DNA from: Photobacterium aphoticum
GTDB taxonomy: Bacteria; Pseudomonadota; Gammaproteobacteria; Enterobacterales; Vibrionaceae
Length of the DNA: 64,000 nucleotides
NCBI RefSeq assembly: GCF_001029435.1
Contig: NZ_LDOV01000010.1
Coordinates: 593,097-657,096 of the forward strand
Reading direction: 5' to 3'
The notes beneath the pieces were generated by a model that was not told the origin of the DNA, ran no database searches, and saw only the letters and a program-made list of their open reading frames with translations. Position numbers and translations under genes: made by a program. Positions 17,253 to 26,683 of this stretch are shown piece after piece; the first letter of the stretch is position 1, and every line of letters starts with the position of its first letter.

Positions 17253-18731
17253 TTAACGGGCGAATTTATCCGCCCACTCCGGCCACAATTTGGTTAGATC
17301 CATGTGTGCTTCTATCACATCAGCCACTTGGTCTATCCCTCGCTCTCTCAGTGCATCAAAGTCAGGCGTTTGTGTCGCAGCGAGCCCCGCCCAATGCAAA
17401 ATGGCATCACAAGCTGCTTGCTGCTCAAAAATGCCGTGCAGGTACGTACCGAACACTTGTCCATCCACACCCAATTGACCATCTGGCCCATCAGGAAGCG
17501 ACACCGGAGCATCGTTCAGTACCCCTTCCGTTACACCAGCATGGATTTCATAACCTCTTACTGGCACGGTCGGCTGGTCCGGTAACGTCAACGTTCCGTT
17601 CACCAGCTTCAGCTGTTTATGCGGTGCCAGAACGGTCGATGTTTGTAAGTAACCCAAACCAGTGCTGGTTCCCGGCTCGCCTTCGATACCGTCAGGATCA
17701 GCGATGGATTCACCCAACATTTGGTAACCACCACAAATACCCATCACCTTGCCGCCTAAGCGTAAATGACGTGCAATTTGTTGATCCCAACCCTGCGCTT
17801 TTAAGTAGGCAAGATCACTGCGAACACTTTTAGTGCCTGGAATAATAATAAGATCAGATGGCGGAATTTGCTCACCTTTACCGACAAATTGCAGATTAAC
17901 CTGCGGATGCATACGCAACGGATCGAAGTCAGTATGATTACTTACGCGGGTCAAAACAGGGACGGCAACACGTAATTGCTCGCCTTCTGCATCCACTTGC
18001 TGGGCATCAATCGCATCTTCCGCTTCCAGCATTAAACCGTGAATATACGGCAACACACCCAACACCGGTTTGCCGGTTTTTTCTTCCAGCCAATCCAAGC
18101 CCGATTCCAGCAATTTAATGTCACCACGGAAGCGGTTAATCACAAAACCTATTACGCGATCTTGCTCGGACTGTGACAACAAGGCCAAGGTGCCATACAA
18201 ATGAGCAAACACCCCACCACGATCAATGTCAGCCACGATGATCACCGGCACATCAGCATTTTCAGCAAAGCCCATGTTCGCCACATCGTTTTCACGCAGG
18301 TTGATTTCCGCCGGGCTCCCCGCCCCTTCAATGATGACGGTCTCAAACTCCTGCTGTAGCAAGTCGAAAGATTCCATAATCGGCGTCATCACCACTTTTT
18401 TGTAGTTGTGATACCCCACCGCATCCATATCGGCTAAAGCTTTGCCTTGCACAATCACTTGCGCGCCGACATCGGTATTCGGTTTCAACAGCACCGGATT
18501 CATATGGACGGTTGGCTCAACACGACAGGCTTGCGCTTGTACAGCCTGTGCACGGCCAATTTCGCCGCCATCTTTCGTCACCGCACTGTTCAGCGCCATG
18601 TTTTGTGATTTAAACGGTGCGACCTTGATCCCCCGTCGAGCCAGCACTCGGCACAAGCCGGCTGCCAATACGCTTTTCCCTGCATCCGAGGTGGTGCCCT
18701 GTACCATCAGCGCTTTTATTGTAGGTTGCAT
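17253..18731 (-). CDS. cobQ: cobyric acid synthase
   Basis: Amidates the b, d, e and g side chains of adenosyl-cobyrinic a,c-diamide using glutamine and ATP. The 492-residue product has the N-terminal ATPase ([13 protein letters not shown] near 10, [24 protein letters not shown]) and the C-terminal type 1 glutaminase with nucleophile Cys333 in GICGGYQML and the His in GTYLHGIF. Start at 18731; ATG codons at 18773 and 18761 have no better ribosome site. Last gene of the minus-strand cobU-cobC-cobQ group. Confidence 0.93.
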   Translation of the reverse strand: MQPTIKALMVQGTTSDAGKSVLAAGLCRVLARRGIKVAPFKSQNMALNSAVTKDGGEIGRAQAVQAQACRVEPTVHMNPVLLKPNTDVGAQVIVQGKALADMDAVGYHNYKKVVMTPIMESFDLLQQEFETVIIEGAGSPAEINLRENDVANMGFAENADVPVIIVADIDRGGVFAHLYGTLALLSQSEQDRVIGFVINRFRGDIKLLESGLDWLEEKTGKPVLGVLPYIHGLMLEAEDAIDAQQVDAEGEQLRVAVPVLTRVSNHTDFDPLRMHPQVNLQFVGKGEQIPPSDLIIIPGTKSVRSDLAYLKAQGWDQQIARHLRLGGKVMGICGGYQMLGESIADPDGIEGEPGTSTGLGYLQTSTVLAPHKQLKLVNGTLTLPDQPTVPVRGYEIHAGVTEGVLNDAPVSLPDGPDGQLGVDGQVFGTYLHGIFEQQAACDAILHWAGLAATQTPDFDALRERGIDQVADVIEAHMDLTKLWPEWADKFAR

Positions 18732-18834
18732 TGTTTTCTCGCTTATTTGTTCGCGCGTCATGTTGCGCGCCAATCTTTTAATCTTGTGTGCTTTTAACGC
18801 TTAGCGTGCTTTTACGCTCGGCATTCATTGACGC

Positions 18835-19458
18835 TTAAAATTGTTGCTCAACCGGCCATTGGATCTGTGGCCAGTGTCTACCATCTTGATCGGTATAAAC
18901 CGTGACGCGGTAACGGGCAGCATACGGCAAATCGATGCGTTGCAGATAACCGGCATTTTCGGGCATATCAAGCAAAATACGCATCAGCTGTTTCATCACT
19001 CCCGCATGCGTCACCAATAATACACGCTTGCCGTGACAGACACGCAGTAAGTCCTGCCAGGCCGCCTGAATACGGGCATCAAAGGCTTGTAAGGTCTCAC
19101 CAGTATGCGGCGTACCCGCCCAAGGGTTGGCCCAGTATTGGCCTAACGTCTCACCCAGACTATCCCACAATGCCTGGTGGCTCTGTCCGTCCCAATCACC
19201 AAAGTCCATTTCCATCCATTCGGGAGCGTGATGGTGAGGCACGGCTTGCTGAATAGCAAACTGCTCCGCAAAGACCTGACAGCGTTTTAATGGCGATGTC
19301 ACCACGTACTCAACATCCGTCAATCCCTGCACGGCGCGAGCCATTTGTGCCAAACCTTCTTCGGTAATAGCAAAATCCGTATGGCCACGTAAACAGCCGT
19401 GACCGTCCGGCAGGCCATGTCGCAAAATATCAATACGTGTAATCACACCATTATCCAT
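18835..19458 (-). CDS. cobC: alpha-ribazole phosphatase (histidine phosphatase family)
   Basis: Removes the 5'-phosphate in the nucleotide-loop branch of cobalamin synthesis. The 207-residue product has the histidine-phosphatase catalytic motif LRHG near residue 12, a conserved SPLKRCQ around 56, EMDFGDWDG near 83 and VTHAGVMKQL near 150. AGGAGAGG precedes the ATG. It lies between cobU and cobQ on the same strand, which supports the CobC assignment over a generic phosphoglycerate mutase. Confidence 0.88.
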   Translation of the reverse strand: MDNGVITRIDILRHGLPDGHGCLRGHTDFAITEEGLAQMARAVQGLTDVEYVVTSPLKRCQVFAEQFAIQQAVPHHHAPEWMEMDFGDWDGQSHQALWDSLGETLGQYWANPWAGTPHTGETLQAFDARIQAAWQDLLRVCHGKRVLLVTHAGVMKQLMRILLDMPENAGYLQRIDLPYAARYRVTVYTDQDGRHWPQIQWPVEQQF

Positions 19459-19506
19459 ATTGCCTCTCCTGATTGACGTGTTGGCATTGCGTTGAATGAA
19501 GTCCCA

Positions 19507-20031
19507 TCATGCCGTGTCTTTTAATACCTGCGGGATCCCTGCTGTCACAAAGGTGACGCGATCCACTTGTTTCGCTAACGCTTGGTGCAGCCAGCCGCTT
19601 TCATCCACGAAACGACGTGACATTTCCCCCATCGGGACGATGCCTTGGCCGACTTCATTACTGACGAAAATGACATGGCCTTGCACACTGTCCAGCACCG
19701 ACAATAAAGCCGCTTTTTGTTCGGGCCAATCTGTATCCAGATCGCGGTTAAACAAGCAGTTGGTCAGCCACAAGGTTAAGCAGTCCACCAATAAGCAACG
19801 ATCAGGGTGATCATAGGCGCGAAGGGTCTCCGCTAAGGTGATCGGCGTTTCAACCAATTGCCACTCTGCGGGGCGGTCTTGTTGATGACGCACAATACGT
19901 TCAGCCATTTCTTCATCACCGGCCGTTGCGGTAGCAATGTAGACAACCTGCTTGCCAGATTGCATGGCCTGCCACTCTGCATGGCTGCTTTTTCCTGAGC
20001 GCGCACCGCCCAGAATCAGTTCTGTTGTCAC
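19507..20031 (-). CDS. cobU: adenosylcobinamide kinase / guanylyltransferase
   Basis: Bifunctional enzyme that phosphorylates adenosylcobinamide and attaches GMP. P-loop GGARSGKSS at residues 8-16, YIATATAGDEEM near 31, then RHQQDRP with the His that carries GMP, and VSNEVGQGIVP near 123: all CobU signatures. 174 residues, normal length. GTG start with AGG upstream. First gene of the group. The usual next step, cobS, is not adjacent and is absent from the window. Confidence 0.93.
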   Translation of the reverse strand: MTTELILGGARSGKSSHAEWQAMQSGKQVVYIATATAGDEEMAERIVRHQQDRPAEWQLVETPITLAETLRAYDHPDRCLLVDCLTLWLTNCLFNRDLDTDWPEQKAALLSVLDSVQGHVIFVSNEVGQGIVPMGEMSRRFVDESGWLHQALAKQVDRVTFVTAGIPQVLKDTA

Positions 20032-20227
20032 TGTGTAACCTGCATCTGAAATATCGAGGAGTTATTCCTTATCATTCTAAAAAACTTTTCACTAACAACA
20101 ACTGATTTATTACGCATATCTCGTTGCGGACACAATTTTAAAGATGAACGCAATCTGAATATTCCCCTCAGAATTCATTCACATGCCGTGTTGTTTAATA
20201 CAACCATCAACACAAGGAGATAGAACG

Positions 20228-20605
20228 ATGATTAAGAATATTGTGATTGCCATTGCAACAGCTGCTGTACTTATCCCAACGGTTTCTTTTGCCGGTGAAC
20301 GTGACCATAACGACCGTGCGATGATTCAATACAATGGCCCGGTTGAAACGGTGACTGTGGCTAAACTGCTGGAAGACACCGGTATGTTTACTGAGAAACA
20401 AGCCATCGTAGAAGGTCAATTGGTGAAGCAACTGAACCATGACACCTTCATTTTCAGTGACGGTACAAAAGAAATTCAGGTGGAGTTGGATGATGACATT
20501 CAGTGGCCAACGGCGATTGATTCAACCACCAAGGTACGTTTGTTCGGCGAATATGAAGGCGGCAATACCCCAGAGATTGAAGTAGATCGTATCCAGCTAC
20601 TGTAA
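20228..20605 (+). CDS. YgiW/YdeI-family OB-fold stress protein
   Basis: Small periplasmic protein (125 residues) with a signal peptide of about 21 residues (cleavage near SFA) and a bacterial OB fold: TVAKLLEDTGMFTEKQAIVEGQLV, then FIFSDGTKEIQVELDDD and KVRLFGEYEGG. Relatives are induced by peroxide, cadmium or acid and contribute to stress tolerance. AAGGAGA lies eight bases before the ATG at 20228, which is preferable to the upstream codon at 20183. Single gene, divergent from cobU. Confidence 0.88.
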   Translation: MIKNIVIAIATAAVLIPTVSFAGERDHNDRAMIQYNGPVETVTVAKLLEDTGMFTEKQAIVEGQLVKQLNHDTFIFSDGTKEIQVELDDDIQWPTAIDSTTKVRLFGEYEGGNTPEIEVDRIQLL

Positions 20606-20637
20606 CGCCCCAGCTTCCCCCTACACGCCCTTTCTTC

Positions 20638-20667
20638 CAAGCCAGCCCTCATTATGAGGCTGGCTTG
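20638..20667 (+). terminator. terminator after YgiW-like gene
   Basis: Ten-base perfect outer stem CAAGCCAGCC / GGCTGGCTTG with additional inner pairing (TCAT/ATGA), followed by a weak ATTTG tract. Confidence 0.65.
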
Positions 20668-20891
20668 ATTTGTCGTACACCTGTCTAAGATCTCATACTT
20701 AGTTAGATTTTCATCACACTCTGACAATCCATTGAATCATTAACCCCTTCATTTCATGGTGTTATCTGGCATCTGGATATTGATTTCTGGTATCTATAAG
20801 GCTCACCATTAACAATCACTCACATATCGCGTCTGATGTATCCATTTTCGTCATGCTACAATCCTTCTAGCGATTCTTTTTGAGTACCTTC

Positions 20892-21698
20892 ATGTCTGAT
20901 GCATTGTTGTTCCACAAAACGTACCAGCACCCAACCAGTAAAGAATGGGTGGTTTTCGTCCATGGTGCGGGAGGAAGTTCATCGATTTGGTTCAAGCAAA
21001 TCAAGGCTTACAAGCAGCACTTCAACCTCTTGTTGCTTGATCTGCGCGGCCATGGCCGCTCCAATAACATGTTTCAGGACATGATAAAGAACCCTTACAC
21101 GTTCAAAACCGTCACTACCGATATCGTGCAGGTGCTCAATCATCTAAAAATTCAGTCCGCGCATTTTGTCGGCATTTCTCTGGGTACCATCATTATTCGC
21201 AATCTGGCTGAGCTCGCTCCTGAACGAGTGAAAACCATGGTATTAGGCGGTGCGGTCACGCGCTTAGATGCGAAGTCTCAAATTCTGGTAAAAACCGGCA
21301 ACCTGTTTAAGCATTTCCTGCCTTATATGTGGTTATACGGGCTGTTTGCGTACATCGTCATGCCGCAGAAGACCCAAAAAGAATCCCGCTTAATGTTCAT
21401 TAATGATGCCAAGAAATTGTGCCAGAAAGAGTTCAAACGCTGGTTTAAACTGGCGGCAGATGTGAACCCGTTGATGAAGTATTTCAAAGAGCGAGAATTG
21501 CCGATCCCCACCCTCTATTTGATGGGGGGTAATGACTACATGTTCATCAAGCCGGTGAAAGAGATGGTCAGCAAGCACAAAAACAGCTTCCTGACTGAAT
21601 TTGATAACTGTGGGCATGTGTGCAACGTTGAACGCCCAGATGAGTTCAATCAACACTCTATTGCGTTTATCCAACGCTATCAGACGCTTCCTGCATAA
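20892..21698 (+). CDS. alpha/beta hydrolase
   Basis: Cytoplasmic alpha/beta-hydrolase of 268 residues. Oxyanion segment VFVHGAGGSSSIW near 21, LDLRGHGRS near 49, nucleophile Ser96 in GISLGT, acid in MGGNDYMF and base in NCGHVCN near the C-terminus: the triad is complete. A Lys/Phe-rich, possibly membrane-associated lid (LFKHFLPYMWLYGLFAYIVM) lies near 142-160. The ATG at 20892 is the natural start, though a TTG at 20880 is in frame. Substrate unknown. It faces another alpha/beta hydrolase gene. Confidence 0.85.
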   Translation: MSDALLFHKTYQHPTSKEWVVFVHGAGGSSSIWFKQIKAYKQHFNLLLLDLRGHGRSNNMFQDMIKNPYTFKTVTTDIVQVLNHLKIQSAHFVGISLGTIIIRNLAELAPERVKTMVLGGAVTRLDAKSQILVKTGNLFKHFLPYMWLYGLFAYIVMPQKTQKESRLMFINDAKKLCQKEFKRWFKLAADVNPLMKYFKERELPIPTLYLMGGNDYMFIKPVKEMVSKHKNSFLTEFDNCGHVCNVERPDEFNQHSIAFIQRYQTLPA

Positions 21699-21747
21699 AC
21701 CCAACCAAAAGTCAGTGCAAAATCAGCGTAACCTCATGCGCATAAAC

Positions 21748-21777
21748 AAAGAGGCAGCCACTTGTGACTGCCTCTTT
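21748..21777. terminator. hairpin between convergent hydrolase genes
   Basis: Ten-base stem AAAGAGGCAG / CTGCCTCTTT with further inner CAC/GTG pairing. It can serve both convergent genes; the minus side has the better T-run. Confidence 0.8.
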
Positions 21778-21820
21778 CTGTATCCATTCGTAAGAGCAAC
21801 GCTCTGTACAAACAAATAAC

Positions 21821-22672
21821 TTACGATGCCATCGTCAACACATGCTTGTTCAAAAACGCGGACAGATGCTGTGTTACCACGTCTGGCTGTTCAAGGTTGA
21901 TCATGTGCCCTGCACCTGGCAGCACAACCAACTCACTACCCACGATACCATCGTGCATCAGGTATGATTCCAATACAGGACGCATTTTGTCCTCAGCTCC
22001 CACCATAATAAGCGTTGGGATAGTTAACTCTTCCGCTTCTTCAAACATATCGCGGCGACCGTACACCATGCGCCCCATTTTAGCTAATGCACAGGCTTGT
22101 TCCGGCCCCATCGCCAACAAACGGTCTTTAAACGCCATCAGCCAGTCGCTATTTGCAGACTGCGTTGAAGCGTGCAATGGCACAATAAAATCCACCGCTT
22201 CAGGGGTAAAACGCTGCGCTGATTCCACAGTTTCAATCATGTTGAAATACTTCGCATGCGCGACTTGCGGCTCCAACGCCACGAACGTATCCATCAAGAT
22301 TAATGCCTGTACACGTGTAGGCGCTTGAATGGCGATTTCTGTTGCCCACATTCCGCCTGACGACAGCCCAACTAACGAGAACGTCTCGATAGACAATGCA
22401 TCCAACAATGCCAACACATCACGGGCATAATCAGCAAAACTGCGGGTAGCAGCAGGCGCAACCATGGACTGACCATGGCCCCAACAATCCGGCACAATAC
22501 AACGGTATGATTGGCTCAGTGCGGCGATTTGATCTGCCCACATGGTGTGATCCCACAGATAGCTGTGACCAAAGACCAATACCGGCCCTTCGCCGATGTC
22601 CTGATAATGCATCGTCTGTGATGCTACATTGAATGTCTTCACGCGCAATTTATCCTTTTTTACTGCACGCAC
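21821..22672 (-). CDS. alpha/beta hydrolase
   Basis: A 283-residue alpha/beta hydrolase of the haloperoxidase/esterase type: LVFGHSYLWDHTMW near 32, PDCWGHGQS near 60, nucleophile Ser in GLSSGGMW near 104, acid in VGAEDKMRP and base His in GAGHMINLEQP. The start is uncertain: GTG at 22672 has GGAAAG upstream, while TTG at 22648 is preceded by AAGGAT. The product would differ by eight residues only. Unrelated in detail to the neighbouring hydrolase (low similarity outside motifs). Substrate unknown. Confidence 0.83.
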   Translation of the reverse strand: MRAVKKDKLRVKTFNVASQTMHYQDIGEGPVLVFGHSYLWDHTMWADQIAALSQSYRCIVPDCWGHGQSMVAPAATRSFADYARDVLALLDALSIETFSLVGLSSGGMWATEIAIQAPTRVQALILMDTFVALEPQVAHAKYFNMIETVESAQRFTPEAVDFIVPLHASTQSANSDWLMAFKDRLLAMGPEQACALAKMGRMVYGRRDMFEEAEELTIPTLIMVGAEDKMRPVLESYLMHDGIVGSELVVLPGAGHMINLEQPDVVTQHLSAFLNKHVLTMAS

Positions 22673-22721
22673 TGCCCGCTTTCCGCAATACGTGTCTGAT
22701 TATTAGCGACATTATATCGAT

Positions 22722-24098
22722 TTATTGGGCTTGTGCGTATTTTCGTTCGACGCCCGCCAAACCTTGTTGATACAGCACCCATGCGACAATACCCGCAAAC
22801 GTGTTACCCACTAACATGCCCAGAAACAACCCTTGCAGCCCTGCCCACTGTGCCCCCAACCAAATGGCCGGTAAAAAGCAGACAAACAGCCTCAATGCTG
22901 AAATCAATAACGCGCGCATAGGCAACGTCAACGCATTACAAATGGACACCATCAGCATACAGATCCCCAATGGCCCTAAGCTGATTGGCACCCACATCAG
23001 GTGAATCGATAAAATATCGGCGACTTTGACTTCACTGGTGAGTAACTGGGTCAATACCGGTGAAAGGGCCAACAAGAGCCCCGCAATCACACATTGCCAC
23101 ACCAACACAAACTTCACTGCAATGCGGATCAAGCCTTTGGCGGTCTCCAGCTCGCCACGCCCCAATAACCGCCCCACCATCGGCGGCATCGACATGGTTA
23201 ACGCCAATACCACGACGATAGAGAAGAACTCCAGGCGTGATCCTAGTGCCCACGCTGCAACGGCGGCGGCACCGAAACTGGCAACTAATTTTGTGGCCAA
23301 CATGGAGGATACCGGTGGCAGCAATTGGCTCATCATCGCGGGTGCCATGATGTGGACTAACTCTTTCATGGATGCAACCACATCCAAATCTTGCCAATCA
23401 AAGGTCATCCAGTGACGTTGTAACACCTTGGGATACACCACCAGCATACCAATACCAAACGCAATGATGGTAGCCCAGGCAGCACCGTTTAGACCCATAT
23501 CAAAGGTGAAGATCAATAGCGGATCCAGCGCCATATTCAGTACACTGGTCACGACCATCATGATCCCCGGCAACATGGTATTACCATTGGCTCGGCACAG
23601 ACTGTAAGCAAAATACAGCATGGCACCAGACCAGGAACTGGCCAGCCATACGGGCCAATAACTGTCGATGACCGGATAGACAGTGTCAGGTGCACTTAGC
23701 AGGAGCAATATCCAATCGCGGCCGAACCAAATCACCAACGCAAGCAAGAATACGCTGACAGCGCCGGTTAGTACCACTAGCCCACCAAGTTGCTTGGCTC
23801 GGTGCGTCTCTCCCGAACCTGACACGCGAGAAATCAAGGAAGTCGTCGCAATGCCCAGCCCGACTTGCAGACCAATCACCACCATTTGCATCGGCAATGT
23901 AAAGCCCTGTGCGGCCAACGGTAAAATACCCAGTTGGCCGATGAAGGCACTGTCAACCAACTGAAAACTCATTAATGACAGCACGCCGAATAACATCGGC
24001 CACGTCATATCGAACAATTGGCGACCAAGAGGCGTTGGGGTGTCATTCTCCGGAGAAGAAGCACGCGTTGGCTCCACCGACTTTCTTTTAAAAACCAT
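22722..24098 (-). CDS. MATE family efflux transporter
   Basis: Multidrug/toxin extrusion transporter of 458 residues with twelve predicted membrane segments in two related halves. The N-terminal half carries DMTWPMLFGVLSLMSFQLVDSAFIGQLG, the standard MATE opening, and the GLGIATTSLISR region. Exports cationic compounds in exchange for Na+ or H+. Same strand as the hydrolase that follows with a 49-base gap, so cotranscription is plausible. Confidence 0.9.
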   Translation of the reverse strand: MVFKRKSVEPTRASSPENDTPTPLGRQLFDMTWPMLFGVLSLMSFQLVDSAFIGQLGILPLAAQGFTLPMQMVVIGLQVGLGIATTSLISRVSGSGETHRAKQLGGLVVLTGAVSVFLLALVIWFGRDWILLLLSAPDTVYPVIDSYWPVWLASSWSGAMLYFAYSLCRANGNTMLPGIMMVVTSVLNMALDPLLIFTFDMGLNGAAWATIIAFGIGMLVVYPKVLQRHWMTFDWQDLDVVASMKELVHIMAPAMMSQLLPPVSSMLATKLVASFGAAAVAAWALGSRLEFFSIVVVLALTMSMPPMVGRLLGRGELETAKGLIRIAVKFVLVWQCVIAGLLLALSPVLTQLLTSEVKVADILSIHLMWVPISLGPLGICMLMVSICNALTLPMRALLISALRLFVCFLPAIWLGAQWAGLQGLFLGMLVGNTFAGIVAWVLYQQGLAGVERKYAQAQ

Positions 24099-24274
24099 CG
24101 CTTAAAAACCACATTGATGAAATAAAGAAGGGTGACTCTTTGCAGTATAGGGAAAGCCTCTGCCGCAATGAAATGGATGATAGGTATCTCCTCTCTCCCC
24201 CTTCGTCGCTCTGGTATATCGCAGTGAGAATGCCTGCATATAACAGCGAGGAACTGCAAGCAAAAAAAGAGCAA

Positions 24275-24300
24275 CAAAAAAGCCCGATACAGATCGGGCT
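24275..24300 (-). terminator. terminator after MazG-like gene
   Basis: On the minus strand AGCCCGAT / ATCGGGCT with a four-base loop is followed by a run of six Ts. It lies 20 bases past the MazG-like stop. Confidence 0.9.
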
Positions 24301-24320
24301 CTTTGTTTAATGCAGCGGGA

Positions 24321-24899
24321 TTATGCCGTGACGATTTTGACCAAATCGGCTGGACGGTAATAGATTGACTTCAATACTTTACCTTGACGAACCAATTTAC
24401 CACCAAGGTCAACATCTTTACCGCATTTTGCGATGATGTAAGGGCCTTTCTGGCTTCCGACAATCTCTACACCTTGCTCAGCGTAATGCGCTTGAGTTTC
24501 TGCAAACTCTTGCTCATTACGGCACACTTTGCTCATGTTGCTTGAATGCACTTCATCCCAACATGCCACAAAATCAAAGCCCAAACGTTGTGCAATTTGT
24601 AGTAGCAAGTCAATCAGGTAGCTAATGCCAATATTCGCTTCTACCGTTGCATCGCCAAGGTGCACCAAGCGCCCCATCAATACATACACAGAATCGACAA
24701 TCGCATCTGCCTGCTCAACCAGTGAATCCGCTTCCGCCAATTCTGTTAGCTCTTCAACAGCCAACGAGGTGTGTAATGCATCTGCCTGCGCATTCAAAGT
24801 CGCAGGTGATTCGATGTCCAAATCAAACGTCTCGCGAAACTCACGAATATCACGGTAAAGGTGATCGAATAGCGCTTGATCCAATACAGCCAGCTTCAT
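24321..24899 (-). CDS. MazG-like all-alpha NTP pyrophosphohydrolase family protein
   Basis: A 192-residue protein with the MazG/PRA-PH helical metal-binding pattern: SLAVEELTELAEA near 45 (ExxE) and EQADAIVDSVYVLMG near 62 (ExxD). Such enzymes hydrolyse nucleoside triphosphates to monophosphates, often as house-cleaning. The C-terminal part (CWDEVHSSNMSKVC, then GKVLKSIYYRPADL) matches the longer PRA-PH-like members of gammaproteobacteria. AAAGGA lies before ATG 24899, preferred over codons at 24920. Exact substrate unknown. Confidence 0.78.
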   Translation of the reverse strand: MKLAVLDQALFDHLYRDIREFRETFDLDIESPATLNAQADALHTSLAVEELTELAEADSLVEQADAIVDSVYVLMGRLVHLGDATVEANIGISYLIDLLLQIAQRLGFDFVACWDEVHSSNMSKVCRNEQEFAETQAHYAEQGVEIVGSQKGPYIIAKCGKDVDLGGKLVRQGKVLKSIYYRPADLVKIVTA

Positions 24900-25066
24900 G
24901 CAAAATTCCTTTGTCATCATCTCTAAGGTAAATTCATACCACCTTAGATTTTATAAAATACCCAGTCATGTCGTATTGAGCATTTACTCATACACATGCA
25001 TCGCCAATTTTCTGGCGCACATTTTCACCCGTTTTAATCAACAAACGGGTAAAATGGAACGCGTGA

Positions 25067-25423
25067 TTAGAATGCTTTCGGGGCGAAACCAGTCACTTCT
25101 TTCAGGCCCATTTCACGGCCTAATGCAGTCATTGGGTGTACCACAACCAAGCCTTTAACAGACTTTTTCAGCTTACCCATATCCGCTTGTTCAGCTTTCG
25201 TCAGTGCACGTTTGAATGCCAAAGACTTCACATCACCGCTTTGCTTAGAAAGCTGGCGCTGCTTCTGACCTTTCACTTGATTGATTTTTTTTGTAATAGT
25301 TTCAATCTCTTGCATTGCCTGACCAGCAATTGCCTGATCACCACGATCTTTTGCACCCGCCAATTTACGACGAAGCTTATCCAAACGGTTGTTCAGTTGC
25401 TGAAGCTCTTGCTTTAAATTCAT
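25067..25423 (-). CDS. yibL: YibL family ribosome-associated protein
   Basis: A 118-residue basic protein. The N-terminal half is a charged coiled-coil-like helix (LQQLNNRLDKLRRKL...), and the C-terminal half (KRALTKAEQADMGKLKKS, VKGLVVVHPMTALGREMGL) is almost identical to E. coli YibL, which co-purifies with ribosomes. No enzymatic activity is known. AAGGTAACTAC precedes the ATG. A dyad ACCCGTTT / AAACGGGT at 25027-25050 just past the stop may act as its terminator. Confidence 0.92.
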   Translation of the reverse strand: MNLKQELQQLNNRLDKLRRKLAGAKDRGDQAIAGQAMQEIETITKKINQVKGQKQRQLSKQSGDVKSLAFKRALTKAEQADMGKLKKSVKGLVVVHPMTALGREMGLKEVTGFAPKAF

Positions 25424-25608
25424 GTAGTTACCTTAGTATTTACGACAACGTCTTGAGGCAAAATCTCAAGAAATATTGCTGAACAGGAGATTATATAACA
25501 ACTCCTACCATTAAGGGCAGAATTTATTAACTTCAATTTTATCAGTAAGAAGAAAAATGCGAGGGAAACGACGATATGCAATCACGGGCATTATAGGTTA
25601 CTTCATAA

Positions 25609-25651
25609 TGTGAAGTGGATCACCCAGAGTGTCAAAAAGTCCTTTTATACT
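25609..25651 (+). promoter_or_regulatory. candidate class II CRP-dependent promoter
   Basis: TGTGA-AGTGGA-TCACC at 25609-25624 matches the CRP consensus TGTGA-N6-TCACA at nine of ten positions. A TATACT -10 hexamer lies at 25646-25651. A start site about seven bases after it would put the CRP site centre at roughly -41.5, the class II position. No good -35 hexamer is visible, as expected for such promoters. Confidence 0.5.
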
Positions 25652-25687
25652 CCGTCAAATAAATGACGTACAAAGGATTATCTCGTT

Positions 25688-25858
25688 ATGTGTCTAAATT
25701 GTGGAAAACCAGCATTCTCTCGTGTTAAGCGCCGTTTTATTGAAAAACACTTCACCCACAAGAAGTGCCAAAAGTTCCGTTGCCATAGCTGCCACAATAT
25801 TTTCTTCGTTGACATCGGCAACCCTGTTGGCTCTTTCATTCCCGACGGCATGATCTGA
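25688..25858 (+). CDS. small zinc-ribbon protein
   Basis: A 56-residue protein, MCLNCGKPAF... to ...FIPDGMI. Two CxxC knuckles (Cys2/Cys5 and Cys32/Cys35, the latter in FRCHSCH) form a zinc ribbon, with an additional Cys27 and several His. The central part is strongly basic (RVKRRF, HKKCQKFR), which suggests nucleic acid or ribosome contact, by inference only. AAAGGA lies nine bases before the ATG. It stands alone between yibL and ugpQ, preceded by a CRP-like promoter. I do not recognise the family. Confidence 0.75.
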   Translation: MCLNCGKPAFSRVKRRFIEKHFTHKKCQKFRCHSCHNIFFVDIGNPVGSFIPDGMI

Positions 25859-25948
25859 ATGTAACGTTTTCATGACGTAATGAACGTAAGCCGTTGATCT
25901 CGCCTAGTCATAGCCGCCTTCATTAAGATGTTTTATGATGAGGCCAAT

Positions 25949-26683
25949 ATGTCTGACATTAAGGCGATAACGACTATGATCATTGCAGGACACCGTGGCG
26001 CTGCCGCATTAGCCCCAGAGAACACGCTCGCGGGTATTCGCTTAGCTGCCACTACTGCCGCAACCGGCATCGAAATAGATACACAACTGAGCGCCGATGG
26101 TATTCCCGTTGTTTTTCACGACGAATCTGTCAAACGCTGTACCAATGGCTCGGGTAATGTATCTTCAATGACCTTGACACAATTACAAAGTCTCGATGCC
26201 GGTTCATGGTTTGATCCTCGATTTGCCGCGCAAACTATCCCCTCGCTGGAACAAGCGATGCAGCAATGTTTAGCGTCAGATCTCATCCTTAACCTCGAAC
26301 TCAAAATACACCACACGCCAGAATCCATACCATTGGTGAATGCCGTCGCGGCATTGGTTGAACGCATCCATTTCCCTGCGGATAAACTCATCCTTTCCAG
26401 CTTTGAGATCGCGGCACTGGAACAATGCCAGCGTGTCTTGCCCGATGTACGCCGAGGCTACATCTGCGAAGACTGGTCTGCGAACCAATTAGATACCCTG
26501 CAACCACTCGACTTGTTCAGTGTCCACATGGATCATCACATCCTGACCCCGGCCATTGCGACTTCCATTAAAGCTGCGAACCTGCAGTTACAAATCTGGA
26601 CCATGAATGATCCTATCCAGAAGCAACGCTTCGCGGACATGGGCGTGGATGTGATCATCACGGATTGTCCGGATCAGTTCTAA
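25949..26683 (+). CDS. ugpQ: glycerophosphodiester phosphodiesterase
   Basis: Hydrolyses glycerophosphodiesters to glycerol 3-phosphate and an alcohol. 244 residues, no signal peptide, so of the cytoplasmic UgpQ type. Catalytic residues are visible: His15-Arg16 in AGHRGAAA, Glu24 in APENT, Glu42 and Asp44 in IEIDTQ, and His57 in VVFHDES. The C-terminus IWTMNDPIQ and DVIITDCPD is canonical. Start at ATG 25949 with GAGG at short spacing; the frame is open to 25928. Confidence 0.92.
   Translation: MSDIKAITTMIIAGHRGAAALAPENTLAGIRLAATTAATGIEIDTQLSADGIPVVFHDESVKRCTNGSGNVSSMTLTQLQSLDAGSWFDPRFAAQTIPSLEQAMQQCLASDLILNLELKIHHTPESIPLVNAVAALVERIHFPADKLILSSFEIAALEQCQRVLPDVRRGYICEDWSANQLDTLQPLDLFSVHMDHHILTPAIATSIKAANLQLQIWTMNDPIQKQRFADMGVDVIITDCPDQF

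Noticed and set aside
20032..20227. Cobalamin riboswitch upstream of cobU
   Set aside because: The spacer is short and I find neither the B12-box pattern nor the long structured leader expected.
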